Shown: piece by piece, positions 19,064 through 27,663 of the stretch | Layout: every line of letters begins with the position of its first letter | Numbering within the stretch: the first letter of the stretch is position 1 | Assembly (NCBI RefSeq): GCF_010093345.1 | Contig: NZ_PDWT01000010.1 | Coordinates: 1 to 64,000 of the forward strand | From: Pseudoxanthomonas yeongjuensis | Lineage (GTDB): Bacteria > Pseudomonadota > Gammaproteobacteria > Xanthomonadales > Xanthomonadaceae | DNA length: 64,000 nt | Reading direction: 5' to 3' | Made by a program: the position numbers and the translations under genes | The notes under the pieces: generated by a model | What the model was told of the DNA's origin: nothing | Databases searched by the model: none | The model's input: only the letters and a program-made list of their open reading frames with translations

Positions 19064-19822
19064 CTATCTTGGCGTTTTCCATAGCAGCCAGATATATCCC
19101 GGGAACGCCCAGTAGGCGACACGCCGAAAAAAGCGCGCCAAGGCAAGGTTTCGACCCGGGAATAAGTACTCGGCCTGGTAGCGCGCAGGATCGTCGAGCA
19201 CTTCCGTGGTGATGTCCTCAATCTTGAAATTCGCCACCAGCCCAAGCAGCTGCTTCCATGTCATGTGCCGCTCGTAGTAATGGGCGCCACGCCCGAGCAG
19301 GCGCAGATAGACATGCGCCCAGCTGACGGGAATAACCGAGAGCAATGGCAGTTTGTAGTGCTGCTCTATCGGATTCCATCGGTTCGTGGCAGCGAAATAG
19401 CAGACCCCACCTGGCTTTAGTACTCGCTCGATTTCATTCATCAGGCGAAAGGGGTCGGGCACATGCTCATACACCTGCGCGCAGAGGACGACATCGAAAC
19501 TGGCGTCAGGCATATCGATATTCATCGCATCCCCCACCCTGAATTCCAGATTGGGTGCCTGATGACTGTCCTGCGCAAACTTCACGGCCTTTGCATCGAT
19601 ATCGATGCCGGTCAACGACCCAACGTGCGGCGCGAGCTCTGCATCGATAATGCCTGTCGAGCATCCGACATTGAGCACGTCGGCCACGGCAAGCCGTTCA
19701 CCAAGCGCTCCCTCAAGGATAAGGCGGGTCGTGGTCGCCTTGCGTATGCGACCTTCGTCGGAATACATCTCGACATGCTTCTCGGCGAAATCGTGCTGGT
19801 ACCCGCGATTGCTCTTACCCAT
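19064..19822 (-). CDS. Class I SAM-dependent methyltransferase (UbiE-like fold)
   Basis: Protein of 252 aa with motif I VLNVGCSTGI, an acidic residue in TGIDIDAKAV, and motif FDVVLCAQVYEHVPDP with LKPGGVCYFAATN. These are hallmarks of the Methyltransf_11/25 families often found in O-antigen loci. The ATG at 19822 is preferred over an upstream TTG at 19846; it overlaps the stop of the 49-codon ORF by 8 nt, implying translational coupling. The C-terminus has a hydrophobic patch (YWAFPGYIWLLW). Confidence 0.82.
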   Translation of the reverse strand: MGKSNRGYQHDFAEKHVEMYSDEGRIRKATTTRLILEGALGERLAVADVLNVGCSTGIIDAELAPHVGSLTGIDIDAKAVKFAQDSHQAPNLEFRVGDAMNIDMPDASFDVVLCAQVYEHVPDPFRLMNEIERVLKPGGVCYFAATNRWNPIEQHYKLPLLSVIPVSWAHVYLRLLGRGAHYYERHMTWKQLLGLVANFKIEDITTEVLDDPARYQAEYLFPGRNLALARFFRRVAYWAFPGYIWLLWKTPR

Positions 19823-19964
19823 TACCGATTTCCGCGGTGTTGGCAACGAATTCTTCCGCAGCCTCGCTGCTGCCCGCAGCCATTGGACAGGAATCGATAA
19901 CTGCCACCAGCGTGTCGCGACTCACAGTCCCCTTGCCTCCCGCAGAAATAAAAACAGCGTTCAT
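19815..19964 (-). CDS. 49-aa ORF of unknown function wedged between two methyltransferases
   Basis: The sequence starts MNAVFISAGGKGTVSRDTLV and ends EEFVANTAEIGNG; I do not recognise it. Its ATG overlaps the upstream methyltransferase stop by ATGA, and its stop overlaps the downstream methyltransferase ATG by 8 nt. Overlap at both ends is what a translated operon member would show. It could also be the tail of a deleted gene. No membrane helix or signal peptide is visible. Confidence 0.45.
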   Translation of the reverse strand: MNAVFISAGGKGTVSRDTLVAVIDSCPMAAGSSEAAEEFVANTAEIGNG

Positions 19965-20665
19965 GCCTTGCGCAGCTCCAACTGATATCCGGACGCCATC
20001 GCTTTTGAAGAGGGCCAAAGCTTTGCCATGGCCCAAAAGACAAGATTGACCAATGGGATCAACAGCATGAGCACGGGCAAACCCGGAACAAGCCGCCAAC
20101 GGCTGCCCGATTGCATCGGTTCCGCCAAAGCCAGGCAGGTCAGCAACCCCGCGGCCTGCAAAGCGTTACAGGCTGGCTGCATCGCCCTGATTTCCAAACC
20201 AGCAAGTTCCGCACTACGGCGCCACCCGTGCGGGGTCCATCGCTGGTAGTCGTGAGGTGCGTCATGGATGGGATAGAGGAACGGCATGGACACGTACGCC
20301 ACTCCATCCGGCCGTAGCACCCGAGCGATTTCCGCAAGCACTTGATCCGGCATACGCACATGCTCCAGGACCTCCAGGCAAGCGACAGCGTCGAATGTTC
20401 CGTCCGCAAATGGCAGGCATGCGGCATCGGCGAACACGTCAGGCCGGGCGCCATACAGCACCTGGCCCGTCGCCGGGTAATCCAGGGCAACGTATTGGAC
20501 TTCGGGACCAAGGTGCGTTTGCAGCCAGCGGTCGGCGGCCCCGATGTCGAGCACCCTGCCTTCTGCACCCACCAGTCCGGCTGGAGGTATCTTCGGCCCC
20601 ATCAACCACTGCGGGTGAAGCGGTGTTCGCGCCACCCACCTCGACAACGCCCGTAGCCGATTCAT
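19961..20665 (-). CDS. SAM-dependent methyltransferase with C-terminal hydrophobic helix
   Basis: Protein of 234 aa. Motif I reads VLDIGAADRWLQTHL, then VALDYPATG, and the Methyltransf_11 signature FDAVACLEVLEHVRMPDQVL with RVLRPDGVAYVSMPF. A hydrophobic segment (LPVLMLLIPLVNLVFWAMA) near the C-terminus suggests membrane attachment, so a lipid-linked substrate is plausible. The start overlaps the glycosyltransferase stop by 4 nt. Confidence 0.8.
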   Translation of the reverse strand: MNRLRALSRWVARTPLHPQWLMGPKIPPAGLVGAEGRVLDIGAADRWLQTHLGPEVQYVALDYPATGQVLYGARPDVFADAACLPFADGTFDAVACLEVLEHVRMPDQVLAEIARVLRPDGVAYVSMPFLYPIHDAPHDYQRWTPHGWRRSAELAGLEIRAMQPACNALQAAGLLTCLALAEPMQSGSRWRLVPGLPVLMLLIPLVNLVFWAMAKLWPSSKAMASGYQLELRKA

Positions 20666-21519
20666 TCCCGCCCGGGCCGGTTGTATGTCAACGAGGTGAT
20701 CTGCTCGGAAATCAACCCGATCAGAAAGATGATCACCGCCGCACTGAACAGCAACGCGCTCATGTTGGTGAAGCGGTGCATGGTGAGGAAGGTGTACGCG
20801 TAGTACCCCAGCCCCAAGGCGAAGAACCCACCGGCCACCGGCGCGAACAGCTTCAATGGCGAATACAGCGTGGCGATCTTGAAGATGATCAGCAGGAAGC
20901 GGATGCCGTCCTTGATCGGGCGGATGTGGCTCTTGCCGATGCGCCTGGCCACCGGGATCGGTTCGTAGGCCACCGCGTACGCACTGCGGAAGAAGGCCAT
21001 GGTGCTGGTGGTGGGATAGGAGAAACCGTTCGGCAACAGGTGCAGGAACTCACGGAACTTGTCCGCGCGCACCACCCGGAACCCGGAGGTCAGGTCGCGC
21101 ACCCGCGCGCCGGTCATGCGGCTGGCCAGCCAGTTGTAGAAGGTGTTGGCCAGGCCCCGGCTCATGCCCGCCTGCCCCGACCAGTCGCGGGCCCCGACCA
21201 CCATGTCGTAGCCCTCCTCCAGCCGCTGCAACAGCCGCGGGATGTGCGCCGGATCGTGCTGGCCATCGGCATCCATGAACACGATGACCTCGCCGCTGGC
21301 CGCCCGTGCGCCGCGCTTGATCGCCGCCCCGTTGCCCATCGAATACGGCGAAGCCAGCACCCGCGCGCCCGCCTGGGTGGCGACCAGCGCTGTGTCGTCG
21401 GTGGAACCGTCGTCGACCACGATCACCTCGGCCTCCGGCAGCAGCGCCCGCAGCGTGGACAAGGTCCCGCGCAATCCGCCGGACTCGTTCTTGGCCGGTA
21501 AAACGATCGAAAGCCGCAT
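20662..21519 (-). CDS. Family 2 glycosyltransferase, polyprenyl-phosphate mannose/glucose synthase-like
   Basis: Protein of 285 aa with GT-A motifs LSIVLPAKNESGGLRGTL, VIVVDDGSTDDT, FMDADGQHDP (DxD) and GFRVVRADKF. Two C-terminal membrane helices (APVAGGFFALGLGYYAYTF and ALLFSAAVIIFLIGLISEQ) follow, as in DPM1/GtrB/ArnC-type enzymes that charge polyprenyl phosphate. It is the first gene of the second reverse-strand operon, coupled to the methyltransferase by overlap. It is a candidate donor-maker for the GT-C transferase nearby; inferred from context only. Confidence 0.83.
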   Translation of the reverse strand: MRLSIVLPAKNESGGLRGTLSTLRALLPEAEVIVVDDGSTDDTALVATQAGARVLASPYSMGNGAAIKRGARAASGEVIVFMDADGQHDPAHIPRLLQRLEEGYDMVVGARDWSGQAGMSRGLANTFYNWLASRMTGARVRDLTSGFRVVRADKFREFLHLLPNGFSYPTTSTMAFFRSAYAVAYEPIPVARRIGKSHIRPIKDGIRFLLIIFKIATLYSPLKLFAPVAGGFFALGLGYYAYTFLTMHRFTNMSALLFSAAVIIFLIGLISEQITSLTYNRPGRE

Positions 21520-21581
21520 CAGTACTCCCCTTTCGGACAGGGTAAGCCAGCACCGCCGATCAGGAAAGCCGCAAGACCCCC

Positions 21582-21661
21582 GTAGGAGCGCCCCTTGGGC
21601 GCGATGCTTTTGCGATCAAGCCATCTGGCCGCGGAGCATCGCGCCCAAGGGGCGCTCCTAC
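21582..21661. repeat. GTAG palindromic pair, arms B...B'
   Basis: Homotypic pair between the divergent glycosyltransferase operon and pilB, upstream of the pilB sigma-54 promoter. Confidence 0.88.
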
Positions 21662-21741
21662 AGGGGTGGTTTGTGACCTGTTGCGACAGGTTGTGATCGC
21701 GGCCACCGGGCGAAACCCGCGCCGTGCGGTAAAGTTGCCGC

Positions 21742-21757
21742 TGGCCCGGATCTTGCG
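21742..21757 (+). promoter_or_regulatory. Candidate sigma-54 promoter of pilB
   Basis: TGGCCCGGATCTTGCG has GG and GC 10 nt apart and a TTGC -12 block. It predicts a start near 21768, 29 nt before the pilB ATG. Confidence 0.6.
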
Positions 21758-21796
21758 TCGACACCCCGGGTATCACGCCAATCCGGGGAATGCCTG

Positions 21797-23530
21797 ATGA
21801 ATGCCGCTGTCGCCAATACCGCCAACCTCGTCGGCATCACCGGCATCGCCCGCCGCCTGGTCATGGACGGGGCCATGGACGAAAACACCGCCCGTAGCGC
21901 GATGACCGATGCCTCCAACGCCAAGGTGCCACTGGCGCACTGGATCGGCGAGAAGAAACTGGTCTTGCCGGGACAACTGGCTGCGGCCAACGCCATCGAA
22001 TTCGGTATCCCGCTGCTGGACGTGAGCGCCTTCGACCCGATCCACAACGCGCTCAAGCTGGTCAGCGAAGAACTGCTGCAGAAACACCAGGTGCTGCCCC
22101 TGTTCAAGCGCGGCAATCGCTTGTACGTGGGCATCACCGATCCGACCCAGACCCGGGCCCTGGACGATATCAAGTTCCACACCAACCTGGTGGTGGAACC
22201 GATCCTGGTTGCCGAGGACCAGCTCAAGCGCACCCTGGACCTGTGGTCCAGCGCCAACGATGTGATGGGTGGCGACGACGACGATGAAGGCCTGGAGAAC
22301 CTGGAGACCAGCGGCGGCGACGACGACCTGGCCAGCAACGACAGCGGCATCGACTCCAAGGGTGACGACACCCCGGTGGTCAAGTTCGTCAACAAGGTGC
22401 TGATCGACGCGATCAAGCGCGGCGCCTCCGACATCCACTTCGAACCCTACGAAACCGACTACCGGGTGCGCCTGCGCATCGACGGCATCCTCAAGCAGGT
22501 GGCCAAGGCCCCGGTGAAATTGAACATGCGCATCGCCGCGCGCCTGAAGGTCATGGCCCAGTTGGACATCGCCGAGAAGCGCGTGCCGCAGGACGGCCGG
22601 ATCAAGCTGAATTTGAGCAAGAGCAAGCAGATCGACTTCCGCGTCAGCACCTTGCCGACCCTGTTCGGCGAAAAGATCGTGCTGCGCATCCTGGACGGCA
22701 GCGCGGCCAAGCTGGGCATCGAGAAGCTGGGCTACGAGGACGACCAGCAAGAACTGTTCGTCAACGCGGTGAAGAAGCCCTACGGCATGGTCCTGGTCAC
22801 CGGCCCCACCGGCTCGGGCAAGACCGTGTCGCTGTATACCGCGCTGAACATCCTCAACGACGATCAGCGCAACATCTCCACGGTCGAGGACCCGGTCGAA
22901 ATCCGCGTGCCCGGGATCAATCAGGTGCAGATGAACGTGAAGCGCGGCATGACCTTCGCCGCGGCCCTGCGCAGCTTCCTGCGCCAGGACCCGGACGTGA
23001 TCATGGTCGGTGAGATCCGCGACCTGGAAACCGCCGAGATCGGCATCAAGGCCGCGCAGACCGGGCACATGGTGCTGTCCACCCTGCACACCAACGACGC
23101 CCCGCAGACCATCGCCCGCCTGATGAACATGGGCGTGGCCCCGTTCAACATCACCTCATCGGTGACCCTGGTCATCGCCCAGCGCCTGGCCCGGCGCCTG
23201 TGCAACAACTGCAAGAAGCCTTCGCAGCTGCCCGAACACGCGCTGCTGGCCGAAGGCTTCACCGAGGAAGAAGTGCGCAATGGCTTCACCCTGTACGAGG
23301 CGGTCGGCTGCGAGGAATGCACCGAGGGCTACAAGGGCCGCACCGGCATCTACCAGGTGATGCCGATGAGCGAGGAAATCTCCGCGATCGTGCTGGAAGG
23401 CGGCAACGCCATGCAGATCGCCGAGGCCGCGCAGAAAGCCGGCGTGCGCGACCTGCGCCAGTCGGCCCTGCTCAAGGTCCGCAACGGCCATACCAGCCTG
23501 GCCGAGATCAACCGCGTCACCAAGGATTGA
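21797..23530 (+). CDS. pilB: PilB, type IV pilus extension ATPase
   Basis: Cytoplasmic hexameric ATPase that powers pilus polymerisation. The protein of 577 aa has an N-terminal MshEN/GspE-like region, an acidic linker (GGDDDDEGLENLE, about 158-170), and the ATPase core with Walker A GPTGSGKTVSLYTAL, an Asp box, VGEIRDLETAEIG and the His box STLHTNDAPQT. It also has the tetracysteine zinc site CNNCKKP...CEECTEGYKGR. The start ATG follows GGGGA by 7 nt. It is separated from pilC by an unusual 4-copy repeat array. Confidence 0.97.
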   Translation: MNAAVANTANLVGITGIARRLVMDGAMDENTARSAMTDASNAKVPLAHWIGEKKLVLPGQLAAANAIEFGIPLLDVSAFDPIHNALKLVSEELLQKHQVLPLFKRGNRLYVGITDPTQTRALDDIKFHTNLVVEPILVAEDQLKRTLDLWSSANDVMGGDDDDEGLENLETSGGDDDLASNDSGIDSKGDDTPVVKFVNKVLIDAIKRGASDIHFEPYETDYRVRLRIDGILKQVAKAPVKLNMRIAARLKVMAQLDIAEKRVPQDGRIKLNLSKSKQIDFRVSTLPTLFGEKIVLRILDGSAAKLGIEKLGYEDDQQELFVNAVKKPYGMVLVTGPTGSGKTVSLYTALNILNDDQRNISTVEDPVEIRVPGINQVQMNVKRGMTFAAALRSFLRQDPDVIMVGEIRDLETAEIGIKAAQTGHMVLSTLHTNDAPQTIARLMNMGVAPFNITSSVTLVIAQRLARRLCNNCKKPSQLPEHALLAEGFTEEEVRNGFTLYEAVGCEECTEGYKGRTGIYQVMPMSEEISAIVLEGGNAMQIAEAAQKAGVRDLRQSALLKVRNGHTSLAEINRVTKD

Positions 23531-23534
23531 TCCT

Positions 23535-23942
23535 GCAGGAGCGGGCCTTGCCCGCGATGCCCTCCGTCGGGATCGTCGATGCGGGCCGAAAAGCATCGCG
23601 CCCAAGGGGCGCTCCTACGGGGAATTCCAACGACCCGCTTTTGTAGGAGCGGGCCTTGCCCGCGATGCTTTCCGTCGGGATCGTCGATGCGGGCCGAAGG
23701 GCATCGCGCCCAAGGGGCGCTCCTACGGGGAATTCCAACGACCCGCTTTTGTAGGAGCGGGCCTTGCCCGCGATGCTCTCCGTCGGGATCGTCGATGCGG
23801 GCCGAAGGGCATCGCGCCCAAGGGGCGTTCCTACGGGGAATTCCAACGACCCGCTTTTGTAGGAGCGGGCCTTGCCCGCGATGCTCTCCGTCGGGATCGT
23901 CGATGCGGGCCGAAGGGCATCGCGCCCAAGGGGCGCTCCTAC
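23535..23942. repeat. Tandem array of four GTAG pairs, 108-nt period (A...B'), between pilB and pilC
   Basis: Copies start at 23535, 23643, 23751 and 23859. Each consists of arm A, the spacer CGTCGGGATCGTCGATGCGG, arm B' and a linker GGGGAATTCCAACGACCCGC (absent after the last). Copy 1 begins GCAGGA instead of GTAGGA. Copies differ at only a few positions, which implies recent amplification. It accounts for nearly all of the 529-nt pilB-pilC gap. Because 108 is a multiple of 3, long spurious frames run through it on both strands. Confidence 0.95.
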
Positions 23943-24059
23943 GGGGCTTGTTTTCCAAACCCTGCGGGCCGTCACAGTGGCAAATACCGCTGGGGCCGAT
24001 TACCGGCTACCATGCGATTCACATTGTCCGGCGTGGGGATGCCGGTAGGGGTTAACGTC

Positions 24060-25313
24060 ATGGCCATCACTCGTTCCGCAGCAAAGACCGCCACGCCCGC
24101 CAACACACCGTTGCCGGTGTTCGTGTGGGAGGGCAACGACAAGCGCGGCGTCAAGATGAAGGGCGAGCAGCAGTCCAGGAACGTCAACTTCCTGCGTGCC
24201 GAGCTGCGCAAGCAGGGCATCACCCCGACCGTGGTCAAGCCCAAGGGCAAGCCGCTGTTCGGCGCCGCCGGCAAGACCATCCAGCCGAAGGAGATCGCCT
24301 TCTTCAGCCGGCAGATGGCGACGATGATGAAATCGGGCGTGCCCATCGTGCAAGCCCTTGAGATCATCGGCAACGGCCACAAGAACGCGCGCATGAGCAA
24401 GATGATCGGTGCGATCCGCGCCGACGTCGAAGGCGGCTCCTCGCTGCACGAGGCGATCAGCAAGTACCCGGTGCAGTTCGACGAGCTGTACCGCAACCTG
24501 GTGATGGCCGGCGAAGGCGCCGGCGTGCTGGAGACGGTGCTCGACACCATCGCCAACTACAAGGAAAACCTGGAAACCCTGAAGGGCAAGATCAAGAAGG
24601 CCCTGTTCTATCCGGCCATGACGATCGCCGTCGCCCTGCTGGTCAGCTCGATCCTGCTGGTCTGGGTGGTGCCGCAATTCGAGGAAGTGTTCAAGGGCTT
24701 CGGCGCCGACCTGCCCGCGTTCACCAAGATGATCGTCGCCGCCTCGCGTTTCATGGTCGCGTACTGGTGGCTGATCCTGATGATCGTGGCAGGCTCGATC
24801 TTCGCCTTCATTTTCTTCAAGAAGCGCTCGCTGGCCTTCCAGCACTTCCTGGACAAGCTGATACTGAAGGTGCCGGTGGTCGGCCAGATCATGCATAACG
24901 CCTCGATCGCGCGTTTCGCGCGGACCCTGGCGGTGACCTTCAAGGCCGGCGTGCCGCTGGTGGAGGCGCTGGAAACCATCTCCGGCGCCACCGGCAACAC
25001 CGTGTACGAGAAAGCCGTGCTGCGCATGCGCGACGACGTGGCCGTGGGCTATCCGGTCAACGTGTCGATGAAGCAGACCAACCTGTTTCCGCACATGGTC
25101 ATCCAGATGACCGCCATCGGCGAGGAAGCCGGTGCCCTCGACGCGATGCTGTTCAAGGTCGCCGAGTACTACGAGCAGGAAGTGAACAACGCGGTGGACG
25201 CGCTGGCCAGCCTGATCGAGCCGCTGATCATGGTGTTCATCGGCGTGATCGTCGGCGGCATGGTCATCGGCATGTACCTGCCCATCTTCAAGCTCGCCGC
25301 CGTCGTCGGTTAA
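24060..25313 (+). CDS. pilC: PilC, type IV pilus inner-membrane platform protein
   Basis: Polytopic platform that couples PilB to pilin polymerisation. The protein of 417 aa starts MAITRSAAKTATPANTPLPV, with AGGGG upstream. It holds the two repeated T2SSF domains: EIAFFSRQMATMMKSGVPIV (first) and RFARTLAVTFKAGVPLVEAL (second). Three membrane helices are visible (AMTIAVALLVSSILLVWVVP, WWLILMIVAGSIFAFIFF, and the C-terminal IMVFIGVIVGGMVIGMYLP). An earlier in-frame ATG at 24012 lacks a good ribosome site. Confidence 0.96.
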   Translation: MAITRSAAKTATPANTPLPVFVWEGNDKRGVKMKGEQQSRNVNFLRAELRKQGITPTVVKPKGKPLFGAAGKTIQPKEIAFFSRQMATMMKSGVPIVQALEIIGNGHKNARMSKMIGAIRADVEGGSSLHEAISKYPVQFDELYRNLVMAGEGAGVLETVLDTIANYKENLETLKGKIKKALFYPAMTIAVALLVSSILLVWVVPQFEEVFKGFGADLPAFTKMIVAASRFMVAYWWLILMIVAGSIFAFIFFKKRSLAFQHFLDKLILKVPVVGQIMHNASIARFARTLAVTFKAGVPLVEALETISGATGNTVYEKAVLRMRDDVAVGYPVNVSMKQTNLFPHMVIQMTAIGEEAGALDAMLFKVAEYYEQEVNNAVDALASLIEPLIMVFIGVIVGGMVIGMYLPIFKLAAVVG

Positions 25314-25447
25314 GACCGCATGGCGTTCCTGGATCGCGCTGCAAGGGCACCGACATGCAATGCGGTCCAAACGCGCCGCCGCGCGCACACGACACGCGAT
25401 TGCGGGCCCTGCTTGGGCCTGTCTTGACCTTCCCGCAGGCGAATTGA

Positions 25448-26311
25448 ATGGCATTCCTGGACCAAAACCCGGAACTCGGGTATCCCCTCGCGGCCGGACT
25501 GGGCCTGCTGGTGGGCAGTTTCCTCAACGTGGTGATCCTGCGCCTGCCGCGGCGCCTGGAATGGCAGTGGAAGCGCGACGCGACCGAGATCCTGGAACAG
25601 CCGGAGATCTACGACCCGCCGCCACCAGGCATCGTGATCGAGCCTTCGCACTGCCCGCACTGCAAGCACAGGCTGTCCTGGTACGAGAACATCCCGGTGT
25701 TCAGCTGGCTGGTGCTGCGCGGCAAGTGCCGCCATTGCCATGCGCCGATCTCCGCGCAATATCCCCTGGTCGAACTGCTGACCGGCCTGCTGGCAGTGGT
25801 CTCGGTCTGGCAATTCGGCTTCGGTTGGCAGGGCTTCGGCGCGATCGTGCTGAGCTGTTTCCTGGTCGCCCTGTCCGGCATCGACCTGCGCACCCAGCTG
25901 CTGCCCGACCAACTGACCCTGCCGTTGATGTGGCTGGGCCTGGTCGCCAGCCTGGACAGCCTGTACATGCCGGCCAAGCCGGCGCTGCTGGGCGCGATCG
26001 CCGGCTATGCGTCGTTGTGGACGGTGTGGTGGCTGTTCAAGCAACTGACCGGCAAGGAAGGCATGGGCCATGGCGACTTCAAGCTGCTCGCCGCGCTGGG
26101 GGCCTGGGTCGGCCTGCAGGGCGTGCTGCCGATCATCCTGCTGTCGTCCCTGGTCGGCGCGATCATCGGTTCGGTATGGCTGGCCACCCAGGGCCGCGAC
26201 CGCGCCACCCCGATCCCGTTCGGCCCGTACCTGGCCATCGCCGGCTGGATCGTGTTCTTCTGGGGCCAGCAGATGATCGACGCCTACATGAAGTTCTCCG
26301 GCCTGGGCTAA
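25448..26311 (+). CDS. pilD: PilD, prepilin peptidase / N-methyltransferase
   Basis: Cleaves prepilin leaders after Gly and methylates the new Phe1. The protein of 287 aa has an N-terminal helix LAAGLGLLVGSFLNVVILRLP and the cytoplasmic zinc tetracysteine CPHCKH...GKCRHCHAP of the methylase region. Its aspartic-protease motifs are SGIDLRTQLLPD and GMGHGDFKLLAALG. The 134-nt gap after pilC holds a short look-alike of its own 5' end at 25320. Confidence 0.96.
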   Translation: MAFLDQNPELGYPLAAGLGLLVGSFLNVVILRLPRRLEWQWKRDATEILEQPEIYDPPPPGIVIEPSHCPHCKHRLSWYENIPVFSWLVLRGKCRHCHAPISAQYPLVELLTGLLAVVSVWQFGFGWQGFGAIVLSCFLVALSGIDLRTQLLPDQLTLPLMWLGLVASLDSLYMPAKPALLGAIAGYASLWTVWWLFKQLTGKEGMGHGDFKLLAALGAWVGLQGVLPIILLSSLVGAIIGSVWLATQGRDRATPIPFGPYLAIAGWIVFFWGQQMIDAYMKFSGLG

Positions 26312-26315
26312 CCCC

Positions 26316-26400
26316 GTAGGAGCGGGCCTTGCCCGCGATGCTCTTCGTCAGGATCCGTGGATGCGGGCCGAAAGGCATCGCGCCCAAGGGGCGCTCCTAC
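26316..26400. repeat. GTAG palindromic pair, arms A...B'
   Basis: It begins five bases after the pilD stop and ends 11 nt before the coaE ATG, so it forms nearly the whole coaE leader. Its spacer (GGATGCGGGCCGAA) is related to that of the pilB-pilC array. Confidence 0.88.
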
Positions 26401-26411
26401 ATAATGCGGGC

Positions 26412-27026
26412 ATGAGCGATTACTTCATCGGACTGACCGGCGGCATCGCCTCGGGCAAGAGCGCGCTGGAACGTGAATTCGTCGCGTGTGGGGTGTTCGT
26501 CGCCGACGCCGACCTGATCGCACGCCAGATCGTAGAACCGGGGCAGCCGGCGCTGGCCGCCGTGGTCGAGGCCTTCGGCAAGCTGGTGCTGACCGCGGAG
26601 GGCCGGCTGGATCGCGCGGCGTTGCGCGCCCGGGTATTCGACGATGAACCCGCGCGCCGAGCGCTGGAAGGGATCCTGCATCCGCTCATCCGCATCCGCT
26701 TGCATGAACAGTGCCGGGCCGCAGCGAGCGCCTATGCGATCGCGATGATCCCGCTGCTCACGGAGGGCGGCGGCCGCGACGGCTATCCCTGGCTGGACCG
26801 GATCCTGGTGGTGGATGCGCCGCACACCATGCAGAAGGCGCGACTGATGCAGCGCGACGGCATCGACGACGCACTGGCCGAAAAAATGATCGCCGCCCAG
26901 GCTACCCGCGCCCAGCGCCTGGCCCTGGCCGACGACATCGTGGTCAACGACGGCGACCGCGCCGCGCTGCGCGAAGCCATCGCCGAACTCGACGCCCGCT
27001 ACCGCGCATTAGCCGCCACCCCGTAG
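26412..27026 (+). CDS. coaE: Dephospho-CoA kinase
   Basis: Last step of CoA synthesis: phosphorylates the 3'-OH of dephospho-CoA. The protein of 204 aa starts MSDYFIGLTGGIASGKSALE with the P-loop GGIASGKS, then VFVADADLIARQIV and PLLTEGG; all fit the family. The start ATG is 12 bases after the palindromic pair. Its TAG stop is the TAG of the next palindromic pair's GTAG end. It sits at its usual place after pilD. Confidence 0.95.
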   Translation: MSDYFIGLTGGIASGKSALEREFVACGVFVADADLIARQIVEPGQPALAAVVEAFGKLVLTAEGRLDRAALRARVFDDEPARRALEGILHPLIRIRLHEQCRAAASAYAIAMIPLLTEGGGRDGYPWLDRILVVDAPHTMQKARLMQRDGIDDALAEKMIAAQATRAQRLALADDIVVNDGDRAALREAIAELDARYRALAATP

Positions 27027-27106
27027 GAGCGGGCCTTGCCCGCGATGCCCTTCGTCGGGATCGTCGATGCGGGCCGAAAGGCATCGCGCCCAAGGGGCGC
27101 TCCTAC
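27023..27106. repeat. GTAG palindromic pair, arms A...B', supplies the coaE stop
   Basis: The first GTAG gives coaE its TAG stop (27024-27026). The spacer is nearly identical to that of the pilB-pilC array. It lies 80 nt upstream of the RAYT start. Confidence 0.9.
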
Positions 27107-27186
27107 GGATATGGGTGTCTTTTTCCGATATGGCCTTGCGGCTTCGGACTACATACCCGGGTCCGGGGCTACGAAACAATCCTGTC

Positions 27187-27663
27187 ATGACGGCACTCAC
27201 CTACCCCCGCAACAACGGCCATGCCGCGCTGCGACGCGAGCGAATGCAATTGACCGGGCAGATCTACCACCTGACCATCACCACGCACATGCGCACTCCG
27301 GTCTTTCGCGATTTCGAAGGCGCCTGTGCGGCATCACGTGCGTTCGAGAACCAAGCCTTCCTCGGAGATTCGATGATGCTGGCTTGGGTGCTGATGCCGG
27401 ATCATGCGCATTGGTTGTTGCAGCTTGGCGAAGGTGGTTCGTTGAGCGCAGTCGTATCCAGATTGAAGTCCGCGAGCAGCCGCTGCGTGAACCAGGCAAT
27501 GGGTACGCAAGGTCCGGTGTGGAGCCGCGCATTCCACGACCATGCGCTACGTGACGACGAGGGTGTAGCCGGTACCGCGCGATACATCGTCGCCAATCCC
27601 CTGCGTGCAGGTCTGGTCGAGAGGCTCGCCAATTACCCGTTCTGGAATTCCATCTGGCTGTAG
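27187..27663 (+). CDS. rayT: REP-associated tyrosine transposase (RAYT), Y1/HUH family
   Basis: Protein of 158 aa related to the single-strand transposases of IS200/IS605. RAYTs bind and cut REP hairpins and are thought to spread them. Key features are RMQLTGQIYHLTITTHMRTP (first strand), the HUH pair in LMPDHAHWLLQL, WSRAFHDHALRD, and the helix TARYIVANPLRAGLVE, which carries a candidate catalytic Tyr. The start ATG at 27187 is the likeliest; the frame extends upstream into a repeat. The stop TAG is part of the following repeat's GTAG. Confidence 0.88.
   Translation: MTALTYPRNNGHAALRRERMQLTGQIYHLTITTHMRTPVFRDFEGACAASRAFENQAFLGDSMMLAWVLMPDHAHWLLQLGEGGSLSAVVSRLKSASSRCVNQAMGTQGPVWSRAFHDHALRDDEGVAGTARYIVANPLRAGLVERLANYPFWNSIWL

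Noticed and set aside
23535-23942. Possible CRISPR array
   Set aside because: The units are 108 nt, the spacers are near-identical to each other, and each unit is a hairpin pair. No cas gene is present.
23350-24055. Long open frames through the 108-nt array on both strands (repeated [16 protein letters not shown] and [15 protein letters not shown] peptides)
   Set aside because: The period is a multiple of three and lacks stops by chance. The peptides repeat exactly with the DNA palindromes and there is no ribosome site or homology.
24000-24059. Sigma-54 promoter in front of pilC
   Set aside because: The GG...GC pairs present do not have the required 10-nt spacing.
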